Assembly (NCBI GenBank): GCA_021783175.1
Contig: JAJXUF010000057.1
Span: 1 to 19,850, forward strand
Direction: 5' to 3'
Source of the DNA: Pseudomonadota bacterium
GTDB taxonomy: Bacteria > Pseudomonadota > Gammaproteobacteria > Acidiferrobacterales > UBA6901
Length of the DNA stretch: 19,850 bases
The position numbers were made by a program, and so were the translations under genes. Under the pieces are notes generated by a model. It had not been told where the DNA came from. It worked only from the letters and a program-made list of their open reading frames with translations, and did no database searches. Positions 1 through 9,754 of this stretch are shown here, one piece after another (position 1 is the first letter of the stretch; each line of letters opens with the position of its first letter).

Positions 1-551
1 CCGTCACATATCTCGAGATAGCGTACCAGCGCGTGCAGTTTCTTGAGGTAGGAAACCGCCTCCTTCGCCGAGCGCATGTCCGGCTCTGATACGATCTCAA
101 GCAGCGGTGTACCGGCGCGGTTCAGGTCGATCCCCGTGAGTCCATGAAAATCTTCGTGCAGAGACTTGCCGGCATCCTCTTCAAGATGCGCCCGGGTGAT
201 GCCAATTTCGCGTACGGCGCCGTCCACTTCGATCGCAAGCTTGCCACGCTGCACGATCGGGAGCTCGTATTGCGAAATCTGGTAACCTTTTGGCAGATCC
301 GGATAGAAATAGTTCTTGCGAGCAAACACGGATCGACGATTGATTGTTGCGCCTACGGCAACGCCGAACTTCACAGCCATACGCGCAGCCTCTTTGTTCA
401 TAACCGGCAACACCCCAGGCAAGGCGATGTCGACCGCGCACGCCTGGGTGTTGGGTGCCGAACCGAACTGCGTGCTTGCCCCGGAAAACAGCTTGCTCTT
501 TGTGAGCAACTGTACGTGAACCTCAAGTCCGATGACCGTTTCCCATTCCAT
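1..551 (-). CDS. gatB: Aspartyl/glutamyl-tRNA amidotransferase subunit B, 5' part
   Basis: GatB is the subunit of GatCAB that binds the misacylated tRNA (Glu-tRNAGln and/or Asp-tRNAAsn), activates its side chain with ATP and receives ammonia from GatA. Reading the minus strand from the ATG at 551 gives 183 codons open to the window edge, beginning [20 protein letters not shown]. The family landmarks are present: GLEVHVQL near residue 8, the motif [14 protein letters not shown] near residue 83, and the stretch [13 protein letters not shown] near residue 117. The gene lies 118 bp downstream of gatA in the order gatC-gatA-gatB, presumably one transcript. Only the N-terminal catalytic cradle is visible; the helical and tRNA-binding tail domains lie outside the window. 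No frameshift is seen. Confidence 0.95.
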   Translation of the reverse strand, partial: MEWETVIGLEVHVQLLTKSKLFSGASTQFGSAPNTQACAVDIALPGVLPVMNKEAARMAVKFGVAVGATINRRSVFARKNYFYPDLPKGYQISQYELPIVQRGKLAIEVDGAVREIGITRAHLEEDAGKSLHEDFHGLTGIDLNRAGTPLLEIVSEPDMRSAKEAVSYLKKLHALVRYLEICD

Positions 552-669
552 AGACAGTAGTTTAGGTACCTGTTCGCAAAAAAAAATCACTACAAATCTT
601 CGCTGCAGCTGGCCTAAGCCAAATTCGTCAGCCCGCTGCCTTCACTCTTCATTGGCGAAAAGACCGCGA

Positions 670-2124
670 TCATTCAAAACCATTCGGCAGCCGCAAATGC
701 CAGTCCGTCGCCTGTTGGTACTTGTTTGCAATATTGAGCAAGCGGCTTTCATCGAAGTACTTTCCAATGAGTTGCAGCCCGACAGGGCGTCCCCTGGCAT
801 CAAAACCAACAGGGATCGACATGCCGGGCAGACCGGCAAGATTCACGGAAATCGTGTAGATGTCGCTCAAATACATTGCCACAGGATCATCAGTTTTCGA
901 ACCAAATTCAAAGGCGGTTGTCGGGGAAGTCGGCCCCACAATCACGTCACAGGTGTCGAACACGCGATTGAAATCGTCGGTGATCAGGCGGCGCAGCTTC
1001 TGCGCTTTGAGGTAGTAGGCGTCGTAGTAACCGGCTGACAGCGCATAGGTCCCGATCATGATGCGGCGCTTGACTTCAGGACCGAAACCCTGCGCCCGCG
1101 TCTTGCAGTACATGTCGAAGAGGTCGGAATAGTCTGCGGCGCGATAGCCGTACCTCACGCCGTCGTAGCGCGCCAGATTGCTAGAGGCTTCAGCCGGGGC
1201 CAGAACGTAGTAGCAAGGAATCGCCAGGTGACTGTTTGGCAGACTCACCTCCACAAACTCGGCACCGAGCGCGCGGTACCGTGTCAGTGCCTCGTCAATT
1301 GCACGTCCCACGTCAGCGCTAATCCCTTCGCCAAAATACTCCTTAGGCACACCTATGCGCAGGCCGGCGATCGAGTCATCAAGCGTCTGGGTGTAATCCG
1401 GGACTGGTCGCTCAACAGATGTGGAGTCTCGCGGATCGAAGCCGGCCATTACGTTGAGCAGCATCGCTGCGTCTGCGGCGCTTTGTGCCATCGGCCCCCC
1501 CTGATCAAGGGAGGATGCAAAAGCGATCATTCCGTAGCGCGAGACACGTCCGTAACTGGGCTTTAGACCGGTAATTCCGGTAAGCGCCGCCGGCTGGCGA
1601 ATGGAACCTCCGGTATCGGTACCGGTCGCCGCCGGAGCCAGGCGCGCCGCGACAGCGGCGGCAGAACCACCAGAACTCCCGCCGGGGACGCATTTGGTAT
1701 CCCAAGGATTCTTTACCGGGCCAAAAAACGAGGTTTCGTTGCTGGACCCCATGGCAAACTCGTCCATGTTCGTCTTTCCCAGTGTTATGCAGCCGGCAGC
1801 ACCGAATCTTTCAATTACCGTTGCGTCATAGGGAGATACGAAATTTGCCAGCATCTTCGACCCGCAGGTGGTCGGCAAGCCATCGGTACAGAAAATGTCC
1901 TTTTGCGCGATGGGGATGCCCGTCAAGGCCGTGCCCAGACCTTCTTTCAGGCGCGCGTCCGCGGCTTGCGCCTGCTTCAGGGCACTCTGCCGGTCAACTG
2001 TCACAAACGCATTGAGGTCCCGATGCCGCTCGATGCGGTCCAGGTACATGCGCGTGAGTTCGGTACTGGATATTTCCCTATTTTTTAGGGCTGCCGACAG
2101 CTCGACAAGGGATTTGCGATACAT
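670..2124 (-). CDS. gatA: Aspartyl/glutamyl-tRNA amidotransferase subunit A (amidase)
   Basis: GatA is the glutaminase subunit of GatCAB. It hydrolyses glutamine and passes ammonia to GatB for conversion of Glu-tRNAGln/Asp-tRNAAsn to Gln-tRNAGln/Asn-tRNAAsn. The 484-residue product has the usual family length and the amidase-signature Ser-cisSer-Lys triad at expected spacing: Lys75 in PIAQKDIF, Ser150 in [10 protein letters not shown], and the nucleophile Ser174 in [12 protein letters not shown]. The C-terminal segment contains [10 protein letters not shown] and [11 protein letters not shown], also typical. The ATG at 2124 lies 54 bp after the gatC stop and gives the family N-terminus ([13 protein letters not shown]). 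The Shine-Dalgarno sequence is weak. The gene is intact and probably co-transcribed with gatC. Confidence 0.97.
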   Translation of the reverse strand: MYRKSLVELSAALKNREISSTELTRMYLDRIERHRDLNAFVTVDRQSALKQAQAADARLKEGLGTALTGIPIAQKDIFCTDGLPTTCGSKMLANFVSPYDATVIERFGAAGCITLGKTNMDEFAMGSSNETSFFGPVKNPWDTKCVPGGSSGGSAAAVAARLAPAATGTDTGGSIRQPAALTGITGLKPSYGRVSRYGMIAFASSLDQGGPMAQSAADAAMLLNVMAGFDPRDSTSVERPVPDYTQTLDDSIAGLRIGVPKEYFGEGISADVGRAIDEALTRYRALGAEFVEVSLPNSHLAIPCYYVLAPAEASSNLARYDGVRYGYRAADYSDLFDMYCKTRAQGFGPEVKRRIMIGTYALSAGYYDAYYLKAQKLRRLITDDFNRVFDTCDVIVGPTSPTTAFEFGSKTDDPVAMYLSDIYTISVNLAGLPGMSIPVGFDARGRPVGLQLIGKYFDESRLLNIANKYQQATDWHLRLPNGFE

Positions 2125-2178
2125 GCTTTTCTCTGATTCAGCGGCGGCTAGCGAGGATTTTGGGGGCGCGGCGCAGCG

Positions 2179-2466
2179 TCATTCGATCACCTTTGGCACC
2201 AGGTACAGGCCAGCAAGCGTGGCCGGTGCGATTGCCTGAAAGCGGTCACGCTGGTCGACCTCCTGAACCGCATCGGCGCGTAACCGCAGCCCGGCATCCT
2301 GCGGGTGGGCCATCGGCACCACGCCTTCTGTGTCGACGGCGTTCATCTGCTCGATGAGTCCGAGTATCCGAGATAGGGTCTCGGCATAGGCCGTAACCTC
2401 TTGCTCACCGATCTCCAGACGCGCAAGATGGGCGATACGTTCTACATCAGCTTGATCCAATGACAT
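2179..2466 (-). CDS. gatC: Aspartyl/glutamyl-tRNA amidotransferase subunit C
   Basis: GatC is the small subunit that wraps around and stabilises the GatA-GatB interface. Starting at the ATG at 2466 gives 95 residues, the normal size, with the family opening MSLDQADVERIAHLARLEI and the family ending LAGLYLVPKVIE. A purine-rich Shine-Dalgarno (GAGGGGGG on the minus strand) sits a few bases upstream of this ATG and decides the start. A longer in-frame reading from 2508 adds 14 residues that look non-native. It is the first gene of gatC-gatA-gatB and is divergent from mreB across a 151-bp spacer. Confidence 0.95.
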   Translation of the reverse strand: MSLDQADVERIAHLARLEIGEQEVTAYAETLSRILGLIEQMNAVDTEGVVPMAHPQDAGLRLRADAVQEVDQRDRFQAIAPATLAGLYLVPKVIE

Positions 2467-3661
<1,195 letters not shown>

Positions 3662-3679
3662 TCCGTTCTGGAAGTTTTG

Positions 3680-4723
3680 ATGCTCCGTTCATCCGGCTGG
3701 TCCTTGCGCACGCCCACCGTACTCACCCGCTTTGTCATCTTTTCCGTGCTGTCCATTGTGCTCATGGTGGTTGATCATCGGAGCCACCAGCTGGAGAAGA
3801 TTCGCGCAGGGCTAAGTGTTCTGTTTTACCCCATTGAGATCGTGGCTGCCTTGCCGGCACAAACTGGCGAATCGGTCATGGACTACATCGGCGGCAACAG
3901 GGCGCTGCGGGCAAAGTACGAAAAACTCGCCGCCAAGCAGCCGCTTCTCGAAGCCAAGCTGCAGCGTTATGAGGCGCTAGAGGCTGAAAACACCCACCTG
4001 CGTGAGCTCCTTGGCTCGGCGGCACTTGTCTCCGACCGTGCAGTAGTTGCCAAACTGCTGCAGGTAAGCGAAGAACCATTCACGCGCAAAATCGTCATAG
4101 CCAAAGGCAGCAATGACGGCGTTTTTGCCGGACAACCAATTATTGATGCCTATGGAATCATGGGACAGATTACTGAGGTCGAACCACTTCAAAGCCGCGC
4201 CACCCTGATCACTGATCCCGGTCATGCTATCCCGGTCGAAGACAACCGCAATGGGCTGCGTGCCATCGTCTTCGGTACCGGAGACCAAGACAGCGTATCA
4301 GTGCGCTACCTGACCGCCTCTGCCGATATCAAAGTCGGCGACCTTCTCATCAGTTCAGGAATTGGCGGTACGTTTCCCTTCGGATACCCGGTGGCACGCG
4401 TAACACGAATCATCAATGATCCGAACGAGGCTTTTCTTGATATTCTGGCCCAGCCCATTGCACACCTTGGCCACAATAGGGAAGTCTTGCTGATCTGGCC
4501 ATCCCGGACTGCATCTGACCAGATTCAGCCCCCGACACCGGCAAACGGAGCGCCAGCACCCCTAAGCGAATCCCCTGCCAGTCGCCACGCCACAACCGCT
4601 GCTCAGCACGTGCCGACAGTGCGGGTAGTGCCCGCTAAGCGTGGCGCTTCACCGACGAAAAATACTGCTCCTACTACGCCTGCACAGACTGCGACAGTAC
4701 CTGGGTCCGCCAATGGACACTGA
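3680..4723 (+). CDS. mreC: Rod-shape-determining protein MreC
   Basis: MreC is an inner-membrane protein with a periplasmic coiled coil and beta domains; it links MreB to PBP2 and helps activate the RodA-PBP2 pair. The 347-residue product has one membrane segment at about residues 14-32, a heptad-like coiled coil at about 65-112 (rich in Leu, Glu and Lys), then the paired beta-barrel region. The core includes AKGSNDGVFAGQPIIDAYG near residue 149 and GDLLISSGIGG near 224. The ATG at 3680 is preceded by GGAAG with 5-nt spacing. An overlapping TTG at 3677 is rejected as too close. Unusual: roughly the last 70 residues form a Pro/Ala/Thr/Ser-rich, probably disordered periplasmic tail beyond the conserved core. 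Confidence 0.96.
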   Translation: MLRSSGWSLRTPTVLTRFVIFSVLSIVLMVVDHRSHQLEKIRAGLSVLFYPIEIVAALPAQTGESVMDYIGGNRALRAKYEKLAAKQPLLEAKLQRYEALEAENTHLRELLGSAALVSDRAVVAKLLQVSEEPFTRKIVIAKGSNDGVFAGQPIIDAYGIMGQITEVEPLQSRATLITDPGHAIPVEDNRNGLRAIVFGTGDQDSVSVRYLTASADIKVGDLLISSGIGGTFPFGYPVARVTRIINDPNEAFLDILAQPIAHLGHNREVLLIWPSRTASDQIQPPTPANGAPAPLSESPASRHATTAAQHVPTVRVVPAKRGASPTKNTAPTTPAQTATVPGSANGH

Positions 4724-4789
4724 TTTTCCTGGTACGCGAGTGGCAATGAGACAGAGCGGTCGACACATACCTGGACCAAGGAAACCGAC

Positions 4790-5281
4790 ATGAGCATGGA
4801 CCAAGACAACCGTAGCCGCTTGGTAATCGGTGCAACCTTTCTGGTCGCGCTTATTCTCGCGATCATCCCAGGACCTGACTGGGCCGAACCTTTCCGTCCG
4901 GACTGGGTTGGCCTGGTGCTGATCTATTGGTGCATGGCCACGCCGCAGCGCGTCGGTGTCGGGGTGGGCTGGACCGTTGGGCTCATCCTGGACGTGCTTT
5001 ATGGATCGCTCCTCGGACAACAGGCATTAGCCAAGACGCTTCTGGCGTTCCTGACTCAAAAGCTGCACTTGCAGATGCGCATGTTCCCGGTTTGGCAGCA
5101 GGCCGTGACAGTATTGGTGCTTATCGCCATCAATCACCTGTTGGTTCTTTGGGTCAAGGATCTCGTCGCGCACAGGCCGATACACTTGTCATACTGGACA
5201 TCGAGCATCGTCAGCATGTTTATCTGGCCCTGGCTATTCGTAATCCTGAGGGATGTGCGACGGCGAGCGCATGTAAGCTGA
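4790..5281 (+). CDS. mreD: Rod-shape-determining membrane protein MreD
   Basis: MreD is a small polytopic inner-membrane component of the elongasome, thought to balance MreC in control of RodA-PBP2. The 163-residue product is typical in length and has several hydrophobic segments (about residues 11-27, 38-70, 103-121 and 138-152) and a short basic C-terminus (RDVRRRAHV). It carries the family-like motif GLILDVLYGSLLGQQAL near residue 64. The ATG at 4790 has AAGGAAA just upstream. An ATG at 4746 is out of frame and soon stops. It lies 66 bp after mreC and 4 bp before mrdA. Confidence 0.93.
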   Translation: MSMDQDNRSRLVIGATFLVALILAIIPGPDWAEPFRPDWVGLVLIYWCMATPQRVGVGVGWTVGLILDVLYGSLLGQQALAKTLLAFLTQKLHLQMRMFPVWQQAVTVLVLIAINHLLVLWVKDLVAHRPIHLSYWTSSIVSMFIWPWLFVILRDVRRRAHVS

Positions 5282-5285
5282 GCAC

Positions 5286-7172
5286 ATGTCCGGCACGCCA
5301 ATAAAGGACTACCTGCGCGAGTCGCGCCTGTTCAACACGCGCATTTCCATTGTCGTGGGAATCATCGCGGTCCTTATGTTTATTCTGTTGCTACGCCTGG
5401 CCGATCTGCAGATATTGAACCATCGATATTATGCAACGCTGTCGCAGGAAAACAGCATCAGTCCGGTGCCGATTCCGCCGGTACGTGGATTGATCCTCGA
5501 TCGCAACGGCGTCGTCCTTGCCCAGAATTATCCTGTTTTGACCCTGGAGATCGTGCCCAACCAGGTGAAAAACATGAAAACCCTGCTTAGCGAGCTCGGC
5601 AAAATTGTCACGCTCAATGACCGTGACCTCAAGAATTTCTACAAACAGTTGCGTGATCGTCCACGCTTCGACAGTCTAATTCTGCGCACCCATTTGACGG
5701 ATGAGGAGGCGGGCCGTTTTGCCGTGCAGCGCTACCGCCTGAACGGCGCCGAACTGCATGCGCGGCTGGAACGTTATTATCCGCAGGGTGCACTTGCGGT
5801 TGCTGCTCTCGGATACGTTGGCAGGATCAGCGAAGACGACGCCAACACCATCAACAATCCCGCCTATCGCGGCATGCAATACATCGGCAAGCTTGGCGTT
5901 GAGTCAAGCTACGAAAGCACTCTGTTGGGTCGCATCGGACTCAAGAAGGTGGAAAACGACGCTCACGGTCGCGCAGTGCGCACGCTGGAGCGCATCCCGC
6001 CAGTGGCGGGAGACAATCTGTATCTCAATCTGGACGCCCGGCTGCAGGCTATAGCCGAACAGGCCATGGGCGATAACAAGGGCGCGGTGGTGGCGATAGA
6101 CCCCAAGACCGGTGGCGTATTAACGTTTGTGAGCGCCCCGAGCTACGACCCGAATCCATTTGTTAACGGCATAGACACTGACGCCTACAAGGCCTTGGTC
6201 GACGATCCGAACAGTCCACTACTGAACCGCGCACTCGATGGCCGTTATGCCCCAGGCTCAACCATCAAGCCTTTTCTGGGGGTGGGAGCCATGGAAGACG
6301 GCATTAATCCGAACAGCACCGTGGTGTGCCCAGGCTGGTTCAGCCTGCCCGGCAGCACCCACCGCTTTCGCTGCTGGCGCAAGATAGGTCACGGCATCGT
6401 CAATATGCACGACGCCATCGTCGGCTCCTGTGACGTTTATTTCTACCATCTGGCGGTAGATCTCGGTATTGACCGCCTGGACAGAATTCTCGATGAATTT
6501 GGCTTCGGCCAGAAAACCGGAATCGACATCCCCGGCGAAACACCCGGCCTGGTTCCTACGCCGGCATGGAAAGCCGCACGCGGATTGCCCTGGTACCCAG
6601 GGGAAACGGTCGTCATGGGTATCGGCCAGGGCGCCATACTCGTCACGCCGCTGCAATTGGCAGAGGGCATGGCCATAATCGCCAATCACGGGGTGGGATA
6701 TCAACCGAGGCTGGTACGCGCAATCGAGAACCCGTCGACAAAGAATATGACTGTCCTGCAGCCTGTTCCGGGCCGCACCGTACCTTTGCAAAACATGGCT
6801 GACTTGCAGGCGATGATTAAAAACCTCACCGACGTGGTCAACACCCCTAAGGGCACTGCCTACAATATCGGCTGGAACGCTCCCTACGAGATCGCCGGCA
6901 AAACCGGCACCGCCCAGGTTAAGAGCGTCGCCCAGGGCGCCACTTATAATGCCAAGCTGATTGCCAAGAATTTGCGTGACCATGCGGTGTTCATTGCTTT
7001 CGCACCGGTAAACAATCCGCAAATTGCGGTGGCGGTGATCGTGGAAAACGCAGGGCATGGTGGCTCGGCGGCCGCACCGATTGCACGCAAGATCATGGAT
7101 GAATATCTGCTAGGTACGGATGATCTCCAGAAGGAGAAGCAGTTGAAACTTACTCCGGCACACCCGATGTGA
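5286..7172 (+). CDS. mrdA: Penicillin-binding protein 2, elongasome transpeptidase
   Basis: PBP2 is the class B PBP that cross-links peptidoglycan during cell elongation, in complex with the glycosyltransferase RodA. The 628-residue protein has one N-terminal membrane anchor (about residues 20-37), a dimerisation/pedestal domain starting with PPVRGLILDRNG at about 65, and a C-terminal transpeptidase domain. Active-site motifs are visible: the nucleophile in GSTIKPF (Ser325, Lys328), the second motif Ser381-Cys-Asp383, and Lys539-Thr-Gly-Thr542. The middle motif is SCD rather than the textbook SxN; E. coli PBP2 itself has SSD, so an Asp here is not degenerate. The ATG at 5286 is 4 bp after the mreD stop; rodA follows after 84 bp. 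Confidence 0.98.
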   Translation: MSGTPIKDYLRESRLFNTRISIVVGIIAVLMFILLLRLADLQILNHRYYATLSQENSISPVPIPPVRGLILDRNGVVLAQNYPVLTLEIVPNQVKNMKTLLSELGKIVTLNDRDLKNFYKQLRDRPRFDSLILRTHLTDEEAGRFAVQRYRLNGAELHARLERYYPQGALAVAALGYVGRISEDDANTINNPAYRGMQYIGKLGVESSYESTLLGRIGLKKVENDAHGRAVRTLERIPPVAGDNLYLNLDARLQAIAEQAMGDNKGAVVAIDPKTGGVLTFVSAPSYDPNPFVNGIDTDAYKALVDDPNSPLLNRALDGRYAPGSTIKPFLGVGAMEDGINPNSTVVCPGWFSLPGSTHRFRCWRKIGHGIVNMHDAIVGSCDVYFYHLAVDLGIDRLDRILDEFGFGQKTGIDIPGETPGLVPTPAWKAARGLPWYPGETVVMGIGQGAILVTPLQLAEGMAIIANHGVGYQPRLVRAIENPSTKNMTVLQPVPGRTVPLQNMADLQAMIKNLTDVVNTPKGTAYNIGWNAPYEIAGKTGTAQVKSVAQGATYNAKLIAKNLRDHAVFIAFAPVNNPQIAVAVIVENAGHGGSAAAPIARKIMDEYLLGTDDLQKEKQLKLTPAHPM

Positions 7173-7256
7173 GAGTGCACACCATGGCTCGAACATCTTT
7201 TGACGCCGCAGACTTCACCCTTTGCGACCTCGAGTTTCTGTTCTAATCTAGGCATC

Positions 7257-8339
7257 ATGAATAACTGGCAGCGTTGGCACATTGACAAACCGCTCTTCAC
7301 AGGACTGGTGATGTTGTCATTCATCAGCCTGTTTGTTCTCTACAGCGCCAGCGGCGAAAACACGATGATGATGATACGCCACGGGCTGCGCCTCTTGCTT
7401 GGATTTGCGATTCTGATTGGAATTGCCCAGATCCGTCCGGAAACGCTGCGGCGCTGGGCCCCCTATGTATTCGGCATCGGACTGGTACTGTTGGTCGCAG
7501 TTCTGGCGTTCGGCTCTGTCAGCAAGGGCGCGCGCCGCTGGATCAATCTCGGTATCATGAGCTTCCAGCCTGCTGAAATGATGAAACTGGGCTTGCCCCT
7601 GATGCTCGCATGGTTCTTTGCGCGCGACTCCCTGCCACCGAAGGCGCGACACATGGCGCTCGGTGGCATTATCACAATGGTGCCGATTTTGCTGGTCGCC
7701 AAGCAACCCGATCTTGGAACCGCTGTGCTCATTCTGGGCTCGGCCCTCACAGTGCTATTTTTGGCGGGAATTAGCTGGCGCAGCATTGTCGTTGTGGTTG
7801 CCCTGGTCGCCCTGGCAGTCCCACTTCTGTGGTCTCACCTGCATGATTATCAGCGTCAGCGCATCATTACGCTGCTCAACCCGGCTTCCGACCCGCTGGG
7901 ATCGGGCTACCATACCCTGCAGTCGATGATTGCCATCGGCTCCGGGGGATTTTTCGGCAAAGGTTGGCTCAACAGCAGTCAGGCTCACCTGGACTTCCTG
8001 CCGGAGAGTTCCACCGATTTCATATTTGCTGTTTTTGCTGAAGAATTCGGGCTCCTTGGGATCATCATCCTTTTCGGCCTTTACCTGTTCGTCATCGGAC
8101 GCGGGTTGTTCATCGCGTTCTACGCCCAGGAGACATTTTCGCGCCTGCTTGCCGGCGGGCTGGCGCTTACTTTCTTCATGTATTTTTTCGTCAACATCGG
8201 CATGGTCAGCGGCATTCTTCCCGTGGTCGGGGTACCCCTGCCGCTTGTCAGCTATGGTGGTACCGCAACGGTCACCCTGATGGCGGCGTTTGGCATGCTT
8301 ATGAGCATCCATACGCACCGCAAGATCGTGGCGCAATAA
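7257..8339 (+). CDS. mrdB: Peptidoglycan glycosyltransferase RodA
   Basis: RodA is the SEDS-family polymerase that uses lipid II to make glycan strands for side-wall growth, as the partner of PBP2. The ATG at 7257 gives 360 residues with about ten hydrophobic segments. Recognisable blocks are SKGARRWINLGI near residue 89, KQPDLGTAVL near 149, DYQRQRI near 197, FLPESSTDFIFA near 247, and VGVPLPLVSYGG near the C-terminus. Asp254 in TDFIF corresponds by alignment with E. coli RodA to the catalytic Asp262. A TTG at 7200 would add 19 residues without family support and is not chosen. The mltB start codon lies at its stop (8339): the last base of the TAA is also the A of ATG. Confidence 0.97.
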   Translation: MNNWQRWHIDKPLFTGLVMLSFISLFVLYSASGENTMMMIRHGLRLLLGFAILIGIAQIRPETLRRWAPYVFGIGLVLLVAVLAFGSVSKGARRWINLGIMSFQPAEMMKLGLPLMLAWFFARDSLPPKARHMALGGIITMVPILLVAKQPDLGTAVLILGSALTVLFLAGISWRSIVVVVALVALAVPLLWSHLHDYQRQRIITLLNPASDPLGSGYHTLQSMIAIGSGGFFGKGWLNSSQAHLDFLPESSTDFIFAVFAEEFGLLGIIILFGLYLFVIGRGLFIAFYAQETFSRLLAGGLALTFFMYFFVNIGMVSGILPVVGVPLPLVSYGGTATVTLMAAFGMLMSIHTHRKIVAQ

Positions 8340-9754
8340 TGTCCAAGAGCACTGACAAAAACCCAAGGCGTAGCGCATTCGCACACCATCTCGCCGAATT
8401 GCCGCGCATAGTGCTTCTGGCGCTGTGCGCCTGTCTGCCGATAAACGCCCGGGCCCTGGAGGTCGATAATTTTCCGAAGCTCAAATCGTTCGTTGCAGAT
8501 ATGGCCGCGAAACATGGCATGGCGGTTGCGCAACTGGATCAACTGTTCGCGCAGGTAGTCCTGCAGCCTCAGATTATTGAGGCAATGAACCGCCCCAAGG
8601 AAGGCCTCCCGCTATACAAGTACGACAGGATCTTTGTTACACCCGAGATGATTCGCGCGGGCATTAAGTTCTGGGACTCCAACTCAGCCGCTCTGGACCA
8701 GGCGCAAGCGGACTTCGGCGTTGACCCGCAGATCATCGTCGCCCTGCTGGGTATCGAAACACACTACGGCAAGAACGACGGCCAATTTAGAGTGATCGAC
8801 GCTCTCACCACGCTAATGCTCGAATACCCGCAACGCAGCGAATATTTCCGCGGCGAGCTCGAACAGTATCTTCTATTGACGCGCGAGCTGGACATGGATC
8901 CGCTCGGCATCAAGGGTTCCTATGCCGGTGCCATCGGAGCACCGCAGTTCATGCCGAGCAGTTATCGCAGATATGCAGTGGATTTTGACGGTGACCGGCG
9001 GCGGAATATTCTGGATGGCAGCTCGGATGCAATAGGTAGCATTGCCAATTTTTTGAAGGCCCATGGCTGGAAACGCGGGGAACCGATTTGCGGCGGCCTC
9101 ACTGCCAGCCCCACTGCATACTTCTGGCGGAGTACCGGCGATAGCGACAGCTTCACGTCTACCGCCCCTTCGGGGGAGATTCTGGCACCGCTGCTGCGGA
9201 ATGTTGACCCGGACAGACTTGCTGCCCCGGTAACCATCGAGGAGAAGGCTGGAGCCAAATTGCGTTTCTGTTATGACAACTTTTTTGTCATCACAAGTTA
9301 CAATCACAGTACCCACTACGCCATGACCGTTTACGAGCTCGCTCGTCAGCTCGATCGGGAGCACAATGAGGAGGAATATGAAGCGCTTCTTTCGCCGCCC
9401 ACCGCTGCTGCTCCTGCTTCTGCTCGAGGCAGCCTGCAGCACCATGCCGCACACCGGCGGGTATTACGAAAACGACGGACCCGGGCGCAAACCGCTTATC
9501 GGTGTGTCGCACATCCCCGATGCGGTACCAAGGGCCGAACCTCTGAGCGCCACAGGCAACCAACCCTACACGGTGCTCGGAAAAACCTACTACCCGCTCA
9601 AAAGCGCGGCGGGCTACCAAGAACGCGGCATCGCCTCCTGGTACGGCAAACAATTTCACGGAAAACTGACGTCCGACGGCGAACACTACAACATGTACGC
9701 AATGACAGCGGCACACAAGACCCTGCCATTGCCGAGCTACGCACGAGTGACTAA
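8339..9754 (+). CDS. mltB: Lytic murein transglycosylase B, with aberrant C-terminal read-through
   Basis: MltB cleaves glycan strands of peptidoglycan, leaving 1,6-anhydroMurNAc ends. Residues 1 to about 342 form a complete family member: an N-terminal Sec-type signal (hydrophobic about 21-35, possible cleavage after NARA), the catalytic Glu140 in LLGIETHYGKNDG, the substrate-groove motif GAIGAPQFMPSSY near 205, and the usual ending ITSYNHSTHYAMTVYEL. The expected stop would be near 9367, where a TGA exists in another frame overlapping the rlpA start. In the actual frame there is no stop until 9754. The last ~129 residues are therefore an Arg/His-rich shadow of rlpA with no family counterpart. 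Either a one-base indel (natural or sequencing) or a real long overlap explains this. Lipidation is uncertain: two Cys (30 and 32) lie in the hydrophobic stretch but do not make a clean lipobox. Confidence 0.9.
   Translation: MSKSTDKNPRRSAFAHHLAELPRIVLLALCACLPINARALEVDNFPKLKSFVADMAAKHGMAVAQLDQLFAQVVLQPQIIEAMNRPKEGLPLYKYDRIFVTPEMIRAGIKFWDSNSAALDQAQADFGVDPQIIVALLGIETHYGKNDGQFRVIDALTTLMLEYPQRSEYFRGELEQYLLLTRELDMDPLGIKGSYAGAIGAPQFMPSSYRRYAVDFDGDRRRNILDGSSDAIGSIANFLKAHGWKRGEPICGGLTASPTAYFWRSTGDSDSFTSTAPSGEILAPLLRNVDPDRLAAPVTIEEKAGAKLRFCYDNFFVITSYNHSTHYAMTVYELARQLDREHNEEEYEALLSPPTAAAPASARGSLQHHAAHRRVLRKRRTRAQTAYRCVAHPRCGTKGRTSERHRQPTLHGARKNLLPAQKRGGLPRTRHRLLVRQTISRKTDVRRRTLQHVRNDSGTQDPAIAELRTSD
9368..9374 (+). 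promoter_or_regulatory. Strong rlpA ribosome binding site
   Basis: GAGGAGG lies 3 nt before the ATG at 9378 (5 nt counted from the AGGAG core). It selects that codon over the in-frame ATG at 9366, which has no Shine-Dalgarno of its own. The site lies inside the open mltB frame, so ribosomes finishing mltB would pass over it. Confidence 0.7.

Noticed and set aside
6426..6434. PBP2 middle motif Ser-Cys-Asp taken as a defective active site
   Set aside because: E. coli PBP2 has Ser-Ser-Asp at this place, so Asp at the third position is normal for this subgroup.
6258..7058. Long minus-strand reading frame (266 codons) opposite mrdA
   Set aside because: It lies entirely antisense to the well-supported PBP2 transpeptidase domain, has no ribosome binding site and resembles no family; it is a codon-bias shadow.
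7200..7256. Extended TTG start for rodA, and a promoter from TTGACG at 7200
   Set aside because: The added residues have no family counterpart, and there is no -10 box at proper spacing from TTGACG; TCTAAT at 7242 has no matching -35.
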